Positions 22,398 through 30,912 of a DNA stretch of 64,000 bases are shown in pieces. The DNA is from Triatoma infestans (lineage: Eukaryota; Arthropoda; Insecta; Hemiptera; Reduviidae), in NCBI GenBank assembly GCA_011037195.1, contig JAAEAF010002812.1:46224-110223 (forward strand), given 5' to 3'. Positions within the stretch are counted from its first letter, which is position 1. The number at the start of each line of letters is the position of its first letter. A program made the position numbers and the translations under genes. The notes under the pieces were generated by a model, which saw only the letters and a program-made list of their open reading frames with translations, had not been told where the DNA came from and did not search any database.

Positions 22398-23265
22398 TTA
22401 CTTTGAAAAAAGATTCTTTAATTTGATCATTCCAAATATATTTAGCCCTAACGGGAACGGAAAAGATTTCGACAGATTTTCAGCAATTCGTGAAATATTC
22501 AAACTTAGAACGCAAGCAAAATGATCATGTGTGGGAAATAAAGATTCAATCTCGAAACTTTTATAAAACGGAATAACAAATACATTAGTCCACACATGAT
22601 CGATAACGCTAGAACCCTGAGGGCCGATATATGTAAATTGGGCAGGGGAATCGTTTACACTACGGCCGTTTAGAATAAACATTCCATTTTCTTCCATTAA
22701 TTTGGTTAATAATTTCCCTCTCCTATTTACTGTCAAATCTAGAGATTTTCTTAGTGATAATAAGGGAGAATTTTCAAATATTTCGTCATTTATTTCATTT
22801 AAATCCCCCAAGCATGAATTAAAATCTCCCCCCAAAAGAAGTAGATCATTTTCATATTTACTTTGAAATCATTTAATACTTCATATATATAGTTGAGGAA
22901 TAGCAATCAAACAATTTATTGGGTTTCCAGTATATTAAACCAACAATTAGAAATATATTGTTAATTTGCAATCTAATAAAAAGTAAACAATGATAGTCGT
23001 AAACAACTTCAGACGTAAAGAAACAAACTTTATTAATTAGTATCATAAGTCCGCCACTAGGGCGACCCATTGTCTTTTCTTTAACCGCGCTACTCAAAAA
23101 CATATTAAAATTATTAAAATATTGGGGTAATATAACGTTATCAGCTAATGACCAAGTTTCTGAGAAACATAAAATATCAAAATTAACAAGTTTAGATTGA
23201 ATGTTTGTATCAACATCAAAAAGCGACTTTAATCCACTTATATTTTGAAAAACTATTTTTAGAGG
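22398..23265 (-). pseudogene. LINE ORF2: AP endonuclease domain
   Basis: The domain starts near LKIVFQNISGLKSLF (catalytic asparagine), continues with FDILCFSETW (catalytic glutamate), and after a frameshift at about 22850 resumes in the frame 22835-22398 with GGDFNSCLGD (DFN motif), SSVIDHVWTN and THDHFACVLSL, where the usual SDH triad reads HDH. The enzyme nicks target DNA to prime reverse transcription. The serine-to-histidine change plus the frameshift make it inactive. A linker segment of about 70 residues follows at 22306-22094. Confidence 0.8.
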
Positions 23266-23289
23266 TTTATTAATATTCAGAAAATAATT

Positions 23290-24354
23290 AGATTTGTTAC
23301 CTAATTTTTCATCCAAAGTTACCGAGTTATGAAAATACCATCTTCGTTCCATCTGTTTAGATTTATGTTGATTGCTGTCCTCAGATGAGGGACGAAAAAA
23401 GCTATCGATTTTAGAAGATCCCGCAGAAATTAATTTGAGTTTTCTCTTCTTACTTAAGGCTCTGGAAATGTCAGAGACATCTGTGTCATGCCCATCTTGG
23501 TCAGACATATCCGGTATATCCGGCGTATTGATGCGAAGTTCAGAGGATGGAAAATCGATTTGCTTGTGTATGTTGTTTAAATAATATTCATTAGAAATAA
23601 AAATAGGTTGGGAGTCCTGGGAAACCTTTATAAATAGACGGTTGTTCCTGAACCAAACAAATTGTATGTAATTATTATTTTTCATAATTCTGGCCTTTTT
23701 ATAATGCAGCGTATGTAGGTGACATGAATTCGGAGATGTAAATCTTTGAGTCTGGAATGCTGCTAGTGAAAACAGATGTTGACAAAGAAAATTTTTTAAT
23801 TTTTATAAGTTTTAGAAATTCAATTTTATCTTTATTTTTTAAAAAGTTTATCACGATGGGGGGGTGTCTACGGGAGGTTTTAGCTCTCAGTCTGTAACAC
23901 TCTAAAAGATCATTCGAACAACTAAAGTTAATATGCTCACAGATTTGCTTAAAAATCGAGTTCACGCCTTCACCTCCACTCACAGGGAAATTGACCACTT
24001 TTATAGCATTATATTGTGTCATTTGCATTAAACTATTGACCTCTTTTTTCAGAGTTAAATTCTCTCTATTTAACAAAATATTTTCTTTTTTATGTTTAAG
24101 AATTTCTTTATTAATGTTTACTCAATCTTTTCCAAGTGATTGTAGGGCCTGTTTAAGATTTTTGTCGCACAGTCTATCTTTGCAATAATTTGCTTATTTT
24201 CCTCTTTAATTCGAGCCGTATCTTCTTTAATTAACTTTACATCTTTTAATATAGCTTCCATACGGGCCAGTAGTAGATTAGTAATACTGACATCCCCACC
24301 ATCACTCACTTGATTCTCCCCACCTGTACTTACATTTGTTGTGGGCAGGTCCAT
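23290..24354 (-). pseudogene. LINE ORF1: coiled coil plus FP-like RNA-binding domain
   Basis: Three frames carry it in order. The first (24354-24118) has a heptad-rich segment, LLLARMEAILKDVKLIKEDT and ARIKEENKQIIAKID, predicting a coiled coil. The second (24076-23699) has AIKVVNFPVSGGEGVNSIFK, CSNDLLECYRLRAKTSRRHP and PIVINFLKNKDKIEFLKLIK, the pattern of the baculovirus FP-like domain found in insect LINE ORF1 proteins. The third (from 23685) has IQFVWFRNNRLFIKVSQDSQ, the usual end of this domain. Two frameshifts separate these blocks. The third frame runs on into the endonuclease, so ORF1 and ORF2 appear fused here. Nucleic-acid chaperone role is known for the family, not tested here. Confidence 0.75.
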
Positions 24355-24360
24355 GTTATC

Positions 24361-24666
24361 AATAATGTTCTACTTTTATCAGAAATAGAGTTAATTTTAT
24401 GCAATAAATTCAATGAAATTAGCACTTTGCCGAAGTAAAAATTAAACAAAATATACCAAAAATATACAATGTAAAATTCAACTAATCATCACAAAAATTC
24501 TGAAATTAATACGTTTTACACCACTAAAAAACGTGTTCAATTGAAGAGCAAGTTTTAATACAAGTGCACTCTACAAAAGCTCAAGGCCAACTCTAATATA
24601 TATTAATGTTAATAGGTGATAGAAACACACGTTATAAGAAAAATAGTACTTTATAGGGAAACTTAA
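24361..24666. other. Probable 5' flank of the LINE, no gene
   Basis: AT-rich, no domain in any frame. May include the LINE 5' untranslated region because it directly precedes the ORF1 start on the minus strand; the boundary could not be placed. Confidence 0.4.
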
Positions 24667-24832
24667 GGTTTCAGAAACATTTTCCGTGATAGCTTGCTTC
24701 TTTTTGTCATCGACCGGTTTCGGAGTTCGCCCATATCTTCAGGATGCGTTTGTCACACAGTGTGATAACACAGACTTGCACAGAGCAAATTCAGTTTGCA
24801 CACTGATTAGTCTTTTGAATGTATTTAAAATC
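24667..24832 (+). repeat. Hammerhead foldback family 1, single arm fragment
   Basis: Shares CATTTTCCGTGATAGCTTGC, GTCATCGACCGGTTTCGG and the CAGTGTGATAACACAGAC end with the left arms at 15.9, 27.8 and 49.0 kb. Stem II is broken (GGAGTTCGCCC for GGGCGTTCGCCC). The extension TTGTGGTGG is absent. No flanking duplication was found. Confidence 0.75.
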
Positions 24833-25415
24833 TAAACTCTTAAACTAGATCAATAGGGGGTAGGGTGGTGATACCTGAGTGGCAAAATGAACATGTGTTT
24901 GGGTTTTTAAAGGGGGCATATTTTCTTAAAATGGGAACATCCGACACATGTAGGATCTTAAACTCCATTGTAGGAGGGAGATTCACTTTATAATTAACTA
25001 TCTATACTATCTTATTATTCTGGTTATTTATTTATAACAGCGTGAAATAACACTGCGCCATCCGTGTGCTGCTGTGAAATAGTCACTGACAAGAAAGGAC
25101 AGATTATGAGTTGTATGATCGTAAGATGGTATAGATAAATTAATAATATTTGAATTAATTATAATAAACAATCAAACAATATATATGAGCAGGTTGTTTG
25201 ATGACACTAAACGCATTTCGCATTTCACCCTTCACATATCACACACGCCATCCACTCACGCATGTATACCTAAATATGGTTTCTTTACATGCCTAACTAA
25301 TAACAAATCTAAACTTCGTATACTATCTATATACATACATATTTAGCACTTTTATTTGAAACATTTCTCTGTAATTGTTTTTAGAGGGTTATTAGAGATC
25401 TGTCAGTTAGTTAAC
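24833..25415. other. No gene recognised
   Basis: AT-rich sequence without domains. Contains a short family-like fragment near 25355 (CTTTTATTTGAAACATTTCT). Confidence 0.4.
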
Positions 25416-25419
25416 AAAA

Positions 25420-25665
25420 TTTTTTGTGCACACGCTTTTGCGTTTCACACTTACGTCTACCGCTCAGGTATACAAGTAAAATCTCCACCACCATATTTAT
25501 GGTCAGCCCAACTAAACATTGCAACGTTTTAATTTTAAAGAAAGACGTGTGAGTGTTTCACACCATTTTTTTTTTCGAACTCGGGGACCACAAAAACATG
25601 TATTTCCGGTGTAAACTCAATTTTGAAAATTTGAGACGATAGTAATATTTCATCTTACAGCAGAA
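25420..25665. repeat. Family A end fragments in opposite orientations
   Basis: 25420-25575 repeats the subtype leader of 10725-10917 and ends GACGTGTGAGTGTTTCACAC on the plus strand. It is followed at 25579-25665 by a minus-strand 5' region (GGGGACCACAAAAACATGTA, TTTCCGGTGTAAACTCAATT). The two ends thus abut tail to head. Confidence 0.6.
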
Positions 25666-26069
25666 ATTTAACATTTTCTACAAACTACAATATATTTCGA
25701 AATGGTAATACAGAAAGAAATCTATGGTATTGAAAGAAACTTTCAAATTCATGAAGAAACAAAGTTACAAATAAAAGTGAAAACTTTTTCTGCAACCGTG
25801 GTATAATATGTCAATTATTCCACTAAAATCAGTGAAGAAGAATGTAGCACATTTTCACTAATGAGTAAAGAGTTACTTTTCATCTCCAGAGAGAGAAATA
25901 ATTACGGTACAGTCACAGTACAAACATTATTTTCTAAATAAATATAATCACTTAAAAATTTAAAGTATAATTTCGTAAATCAAATATTTGTATAACATTT
26001 TTACATTTTCTTACTCCCATGTAAGAAGGAAGTATTGCAATCGTGCCAGATTTTCGAAATTGAGTTGAT
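25666..26069. other. No gene; ends in a family A 5' fragment
   Basis: AT-rich. At 26000-26065 a plus-strand family A 5' terminus is seen (TTTCTTACTCCCATGTAAGA, GTATTGCAATCGTGCCAGAT), immediately followed by the minus-strand copy that runs to 27682. The short frames here are not genes. Confidence 0.45.
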
Positions 26070-26966
26070 ATTAAAACAAACAAAAAAACCTGGTGTGAAA
26101 CACTTACACAAATTTCTCTTACTCCAGTTTTCAAAATTGAAATTTACAAATATTATAGTTAGTATACCCAAATTAAATGAAATATTACGGTATTTTTATG
26201 GAAAAAAATCGGAAAATTAAAAAAAAAACTATTCGGCAAAAACGCACTTCCGGTTTACTAATTTTCTTGAAACTCGGAATATTGGCAATCAAATTTATTT
26301 CTAATTAATTTTGTTTAGATGGTAGAATTGTATCATCAACTATGATAGCACTTTAGAGACAATCATAACCCCTTATCCCTTAAATGTGGTTACCCGGAGA
26401 AATGTTTCAAATAAAAGTTGTAACTCTTTAGATGTGTAATTCACATAATTCGTTTAATGAAAAATCATTTTAGAGAAGAGCAGAAATCTGAAAAAAAGTT
26501 TTCGTAAAAAAGCACTTCCGGTCATCTGATTTTCTTCAAACTCTAGAATTTCAACAATATATTCAATTCTAATTATTATTATTTACATGAGAGAATTGTG
26601 TAATAAACTGAAATAGCACTTTAAAAGAAAACCTAACCCTACTGCGCCCCCAAAAGTGCCCTTAAATGCATTTTCCGGGAGAAATGCTTCAAATAAAAAT
26701 TGTTGATCTGTATATGTGTAGTAGATATATGAATTTAAAAAAAAAAATCGTTGGAGCCATTTTTGAGAAAATCGCATAAAGAAAAAAAAAAAAAAGAAAA
26801 AAAAAAAAAAAAGTAGTTAAGTGATTATAGGAGATTTTTTTGTTGGCCGTTAGTTATAATATGAAAACAAGAATTAATTGGCTTCACGACCAATTCAGGG
26901 TAAAAATCAATAAACCAAAAAAATATAACTTTTTTTTTTTAATTGTTTTTTAATAATAATTAACAC

Positions 26967-27007
26967 GTTCGACGTTTCGACAAACTTTGTTTGTCTTCTT
27001 CAGGAAC
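26967..27007 (-). ncRNA. Hammerhead-ribozyme-like motif (left arm, family 2)
   Basis: Read on the minus strand: stem I GTTC (27007-27004) pairs with GAAC (26970-26967). The core CTGAAGA (27003-26997) is followed by one extra A, then stem II GACAAAC/GTTTGTC with an AAA loop, then GAAA and the palindrome ACGT, ending in GTC before stem I. All invariant hammerhead core positions are present apart from the extra base after CUGANGA. Stem III has no loop, so activity would need two RNAs pairing, as proposed for compact Penelope-type hammerheads. Confidence 0.7.
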
Positions 27008-27247
27008 AATACAAAACAAAAATAAATAAAGAGTTATAAACATAAAAAATTATAAAATAAACCACAAACAAAAAACAAAATACATTGGTGAGATTACAGT
27101 AGAAATGTTAAGTCTGTAATGAAAGGGTGTTTGTTGTAATCATTATAAAGGGTGTTTGTTGTATCATTTTTGTTGTAAGTTTTTTGTTTGTGGTTTATTT
27201 TATAATTTTTTATGTTTATAACTCTTTATTTATTTTTGTTTTGTATT

Positions 27248-27288
27248 GTTCCTGAAGAAGACAAACAAAGTTTGTCGAAACGTCGAAC
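27248..27288 (+). ncRNA. Hammerhead-ribozyme-like motif (right arm, family 2)
   Basis: Mirror copy of the left-arm motif. Stem I 27248-27251 (GTTC) with 27285-27288 (GAAC); CTGAAGA 27252-27258; extra A 27259; stem II 27260-27266 with 27270-27276; GAAA 27277-27280; stem III palindrome ACGT 27280-27283; predicted cleavage after C27284. Seven Watson-Crick pairs in stem II and four in stem I are intact. Confidence 0.7.
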
Positions 27289-27682
27289 GTGTTAATTATT
27301 ATTAAAAAACAATTTAAAAAAAAGTTATATTTTTTTTTTTTGGTTTATTGATTTTTACCTTGAATCGGTCGTGAAGCCAATTAATTCTTGTTTTCATATT
27401 ATTAGTAAAGTGGTATTTTCGGTAGATGAATTTTAGCAGGTAACTACTGTCGGATCCCATGGTGATAACTAAACTAAATGGTAAACCTAAATGGTGAATA
27501 TCAAGTTCGAACTTTCTGCGATTTTTTATTTTTGAGCAGTCATGTTCACATATACATACCATTTTCTAAAAACTAGCTTTTTTGACTTAGGGGATCTCAA
27601 AACTGATATTTCCGGTGAAAATTCGATATCGAAAATTTGACACGATTACAATACTTTCTCATAATAGCAGTAAGAGAAAGTA

Positions 27683-27802
27683 ACAAGTTTTTACTGGTGG
27701 TTAAAAGATCTACTACCATAGCGATAGGATCCATACGAAATAAATCATTTCCTTATGCAAGTGTACCAACTACATTATCTGCGTGACAATATGATTCAAA
27801 CC
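27683..27802. other. Flank between two foldback elements
   Basis: About 120 bp without a gene. Its end, TGTAGTAGGTTA, is the target site duplicated by the next element. Confidence 0.4.
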
Positions 27803-27814
27803 TGTAGTAGGTTA

Positions 27815-28383
27815 TTTGTTGTGGTGGTTGGTTCCGCAGAGCTGGAAAGCATCAGAGACATTATCCGTGGTAGCCTGCTTCATTTTGTGGTCATCGACCG
27901 GTTTTGGGCGTTCGCCCATCTTCAGGATACGTTTTTTAGACAGTGTGACAACACAGACTCGCACAGAGCTAACTTAGTTTCACACTAACTGAGACGTATT
28001 TTTAAAAAAAAATATATTTAATAATGGTAATTCACATAATTCGTTTTAATGAAAAAATCATTTTAGAGAAGAGCAGAAATCTGAAAAAAAAGTTTTCGTA
28101 AAAAAGCACTTCGGTCATCTGATTTTCTTCAACACTCAGAATGGCAACAATATATTCAATTCTAATTATATATTTATTATTATTTTTTATTATTAATATA
28201 TTTAAAATTAATATAATTAATATTTATACATTTTCAAAAATACAACTCAGTTAGTGTGAAAACTAAGTTACTCTCGAGTCTGTGTTGTCACACTGTCTGA
28301 AAAACGCATCCGAAGATGGCGAACGCCCGAACGGTCGATGACCACAAAATGAAGCAGGCTACTACGGAAAATGTCTCTGATGC
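27815..28383 (-). mobile_element. Hammerhead foldback family 1, copy with captured loop
   Basis: Flanked by a 12-bp duplication TGTAGTAGGTTA (27803-27814 and 28384-28395). Left arm with extension 27818-28003, right arm 28255-28383. The loop (about 28004-28254) contains 28026-28180, which repeats the family A segment 26441-26585 including AATTCGTTTTAATGAAAAAA and GAAGAGCAGAAATCTGAAA. Thus a piece of neighbouring repeat lies between the arms. The left-arm hammerhead has AAAA for GAAA; the right-arm core has lost bases. Open frames 27755-27988 and 28268-28501 are arm shadows. Confidence 0.88.
27889..27930 (-). ncRNA. Hammerhead-like motif with one core mutation (family 1)
   Basis: On the minus strand: GTATC, CTGAAGA, one extra T, stem II GGGCG/CGCCC, then AAAA where GAAA is required, palindromic stem III ACCGGT, GTC and stem I GATG. 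The G12 to A change should abolish cleavage according to what is known of the hammerhead core. Confidence 0.55.
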
Positions 28384-28434
28384 TGTAGTAGGTTAATTTA
28401 CTGATTGCACTTCCGGCTATTATTTGAGAATTAA

Positions 28435-28660
28435 CAAGTTTTAAGATCAACCATGAAAGGTTCACCAAGCTAACCATATTAACTAATTTATTGTTCAACA
28501 AGAAAGAGTTCTAATTAGCCACATCGCTCATCAAGCAACTCATATCAGCCATATGCAACACGCTTACAAATATCATCAACTCTTCGCTCAGCATTCCAAC
28601 TTCCATATATTCATTCATATCTCCTCACACAGTATTGTAGAATTAAAATTATGTTTAAGT
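28435..28660 (+). repeat. LTR-like dispersed repeat, copy 2 (tentative)
   Basis: Ordered partial matches with 6770-7015 (see that entry): AAAGGTTCACCAA, CATATTAACTAA, TCATCAAGCAACTCA, CATCAACTCTTCGCTCAGCA. No target duplication or open frame was found. The hammerhead element at 27815-28383 was inserted just upstream. Confidence 0.3.
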
Positions 28661-29397
28661 CGAATAGTCAATTTTTGTGTTCATCAATTCAATATTTATC
28701 AACCATAAACCCATTTGTAAAATCAACAATTACGAAACTCAATTTAGAAAAATTGCCACGATCGCATTACTTCCTCTTAAAGCAGCAAAGAAAATAATAA
28801 ATAAATAAAACCATTTTATTAATTAATTTTAGCCGTTACTTTTTTTTTTTTTAAAGACAAACAGACATTGATGTGAAAAAAACACAACTCTTTTAATTTT
28901 GGAAAGCATGCAGACATAAATGATATAGATAAGATGACATAGACATCATTATGTTAGAGTAAGAGATCTTCATATCCTGTAATTTTCAATATCTTAGTTG
29001 TACTCCAGTTGTGCGTAAATACAGACAAACCTTCTGTCATATTATGTGTATACAGTCTGTGCCCTCATTGGCAAATTAATTAAAGTTAATTAACGCCAAC
29101 AAACAGCCACTGAGCCAACCACAACTCGTCATGGCAAGGTTTTACCGAAAAGCAACCTAGTAATAAACCATACATCTTTTCAAAGAAGGTTTATATAAAT
29201 ATTTAACAGGAAATGTACATTGAATAAATACAGTCAATATTACGCCAATATTCATGTATATGTAGGTATATACATATATATTAAGATTACTCTTATTTGG
29301 ATAATAATATAAAGTATATAGCACCAAGTTTTTATTTAACTAAATAAAATCCCCCCCCCCCCCGACAAAAGGAAAAATTATTTGAATGAAAGTCGTT
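28661..29397. other. No gene recognised
   Basis: AT-rich. A minus-strand family A 5' fragment (CTCAATTTAGAAAAATTGCC, CGATCGCATTACTTCCTCTT) is at 28738-28790, and a decayed 3' end (TTGATGTGAAAAAAACACAA) at 28870-28890. A C-run occurs at 29350-29363. Confidence 0.4.
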
Positions 29398-29556
29398 TTT
29401 ACTTTCTCTTGCTCCTGGTAGTCAGTAGTATCGTATTCAATTTTTGAAATTCACTTTTCACTGAAATACATGTTTTTCCATGTTTTTACCCCTGGAACCC
29501 CTGGTACGAAAAAAAAATGTTTTTAGCCAATGGTCGGAATATATAATATATATATA
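29398..29556 (+). repeat. Family A 5' end, truncated by the palindromic MITE
   Basis: Starts TTTACTTTCTCTTGCTCCTG, continues TGAAATTCACTTTTCACTGA and AAAAATGTTTTTAGCCAATG, then an AT run. The palindromic element at 29561-30268 follows. Confidence 0.7.
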
Positions 29557-29560
29557 TATA

Positions 29561-30268
29561 GGGTGACCAGAGTTATATGCTCCACCCACTTTTTTTTTAA
29601 ACGGCGGGAAATTTCGAAAAAATAGAAAACACGTATTTAATCATTTTTAGTCTAGTTTATTTTCAGTGATTGATCCATTTTTTTAAACCCCAATATCCCG
29701 AGATACAGCATCCAACTTTTTTTTTCAAATGGAACATTATATTTTTTTTTGCATATTTTTATAGTACTTGAGCTTCTAAAAAAAAAAAAAAAAAAAATTT
29801 TAAAATCGGTTAGGTTTTTCAAAAGTTATGGTAATTTAAAACATGAAAAACAAATTTCAGTTTAATGTCAAAATTACCTTATTTTTTCTTTAAAGAAGCT
29901 TCAAACTGGGCACCATCAACGGATAGGCAAGCCAAAGCTCTGGACTCCCAAGGTAATTTTGACATTAAACTGAAATTTGTTTTTATTTTAAAATTTCATA
30001 ACTTTTGAAAACCTAAACCGATTTTAAATTTTTTTTTTTTAATTTTTTAGAGGCTCAAGTACTATAAAAATATGCAAAAAAAAAATATAATGTTCCATTT
30101 GAAAAAAAAAATTGGATGCTGTATCTCGGGATATTGGGGTATAAAAAAATGGATGAATCACTGAAAATAATCTAGATTAAAAATGATTAAATACGTGTTT
30201 TCTATTTTTTCGAAATTTCCCGCCGTTTAAAAAAAAAGTGGGTGGAGCATATAACTTTGGTCACCCTG
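29561..30268. mobile_element. Palindromic MITE with ~320-bp arms, TA-flanked
   Basis: Left arm 29561-29880 and right arm 29950-30268 are near-perfect inverted copies around a 69-bp loop (29881-29949). Outer ends read GGGTGACCA and TGGTCACCC, with TA on both sides, the target preference of Tc1/mariner-type elements. Shared landmarks include ACGGCGGGAAATTTCGAAAA, ATACAGCATCCAA with its mirror TTGGATGCTGTAT, and AATGTCAAAATTACCTT with AAGGTAATTTTGACATT. The loop (CTGGGCACCATCAACGGATA) is GC-richer than the arms and of unknown origin. Non-coding; differences between arms are few, so the copy may be fairly recent. Confidence 0.88.
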
Positions 30269-30427
30269 TATATATACCCGTAAGGGGTATCTGTTGCAAG
30301 CAGTTACTTGGGAAGTAGCGACCCCACGGGTTACCGCAGCTCTCCACGCACTTCGTCACAACAGCGCACAATGCACTTAAACTATATACACACTACACTT
30401 TACAGACAAGGACAAACACAGTACACA

Positions 30428-30466
30428 AACTAGGGTCTTCGTCCCTAGTTAATTGGCGAAAGCCAA
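30428..30466 (+). other. Two adjacent RNA-like hairpins
   Basis: AACTAGGG (30428-30435) pairs perfectly with CCCTAGTT (30443-30450) around TCTTCGT. Two bases later TTGGC (30453-30457) pairs with GCCAA (30462-30466) around GAAA, a GNRA tetraloop. They lie just upstream of the tRNA-like block and may belong to the same SINE transcript. Confidence 0.55.
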
Positions 30467-30472
30467 GGGAGA

Positions 30473-30560
30473 AGGAAAGGAATTAGCTCGGTGAAAGCGC
30501 GCTGGACCAGCAAACGGAGGGTCCCGGGTTCGAATCCAGCATGCTGCCTTAGATTTTCTC
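30473..30560 (+). repeat. tRNA-like SINE head (A and B boxes)
   Basis: TTAGCTCGGTGAAAGCGCGC (30483-30502) fits the D-arm and A box of a tRNA, and GGTTCGAATCC (30527-30537) is an exact B-box match (GGTTCGANNCC) with the TTCGAAT loop of a T-arm. The acceptor stem does not close and the anticodon arm is irregular, so this is not a functional tRNA. A SINE body probably extends to about 30725; no second copy was found in the window. Confidence 0.65.
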
Positions 30561-30734
30561 TTCTTAGGAGCCACTACAACTCACTGTCCGGTGATGGGCA
30601 GTGTTGTCTGTAATTAGAGAACATTGCTTGGAGGCCGGCTTACATTGGAGAAGGCTCCGGGGGGGGCACAATAGATCTTTCAGTTCGCAGTGCAATAATC
30701 CCCTACAACAATCTACGTTATATGATTGGGTTTC

Positions 30735-30782
<48 letters not shown>

Positions 30783-30912
30783 TTGTCTGTGTGTACAAAA
30801 TATCTCAAAAATCGTAAAAAGCTCAAAATTTGATATTTTGTTTAGGCACTACCACCGCATCCGAAGCTTTCGGCCAACAAATCCATCAACCGCAAGTGCG
30901 TGTTTATTGCAT
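30735..30912 (+). repeat. Family A fragment (microsatellite to module start)
   Basis: An AT/GT microsatellite (30738-30783) then GTGTACAAAATATCTCAAAA, GATATTTTGTTTAGGCACTA and AACCGCAAGTGCGTGTTTAT. It is cut by the start of the complete copy at 30913, which is therefore a later insertion. Confidence 0.7.

Larger units (their letters stand above)
20756..24360 (-). mobile_element. LINE with FP-like ORF1, endonuclease and gutted RT
   Basis: A minus-strand non-LTR retrotransposon in the order ORF1, AP endonuclease, linker, RT remnants and C-terminal zinc knuckle, ending in a TTTA-type tail (20755-20770 on the plus strand) as in CR1/RTE-like lineages. Frame breaks occur throughout and the RT palm is deleted. 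The 5' limit is uncertain; sequence up to about 24600 may be 5' UTR. The clade is inferred from motif order only. It lies next to second-subtype family A sequence. Confidence 0.85.
26824..27402 (-). mobile_element. Hammerhead foldback family 2, palindromic element
   Basis: Two inverted arms of about 220 bp (26857-27078 and 27178-27402) enclose a loop of about 100 bp. Imperfect 10-bp flanks TAGTTAAGTG (26814-26823) and TAGTAAAGTG (27403-27412) fit the target site in the family A copy, whose consensus reads TAGTAAAGTG. The left arm is extended by about 35 nt (ATTATAGGAGATTTTTTTGT...) that the right arm lacks, the same asymmetry as in family 1. Each arm holds a complete hammerhead-like core. No protein is encoded. 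The architecture resembles a short non-autonomous Penelope-like element with inverted pseudo-LTRs; that assignment is inference. Confidence 0.85.
26070..27682 (-). repeat. Family A copy (minus) holding a hammerhead element
   Basis: The 3' end (CCTGGTGTGAAACACTTACA, TTCTCTTACTCCAG) is at 26080-26120 and the 5' end (CGATTACAATACTTTCTCAT, AGTAAGAGAAAGT) at 27640-27680. Two internal modules lie at about 26480 and 26760 (ATTTTTGAGAAAATCGCAT). A 579-bp palindromic element (26824-27402) interrupts it. Part of the copy, about 26441-26585, is repeated at 28026-28180 inside another foldback element. Confidence 0.85.

Noticed and set aside
26824..30268. Palindromes as chimeric-read or assembly artefacts
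   Set aside because: The hammerhead elements have target-site duplications enclosing both arms and unequal arm ends, and the MITE has TA flanks; an inverted-read artefact would not create these.
30473..30560. Functional tRNA gene
   Set aside because: A and B boxes are present but the acceptor stem does not pair and the anticodon arm is irregular.
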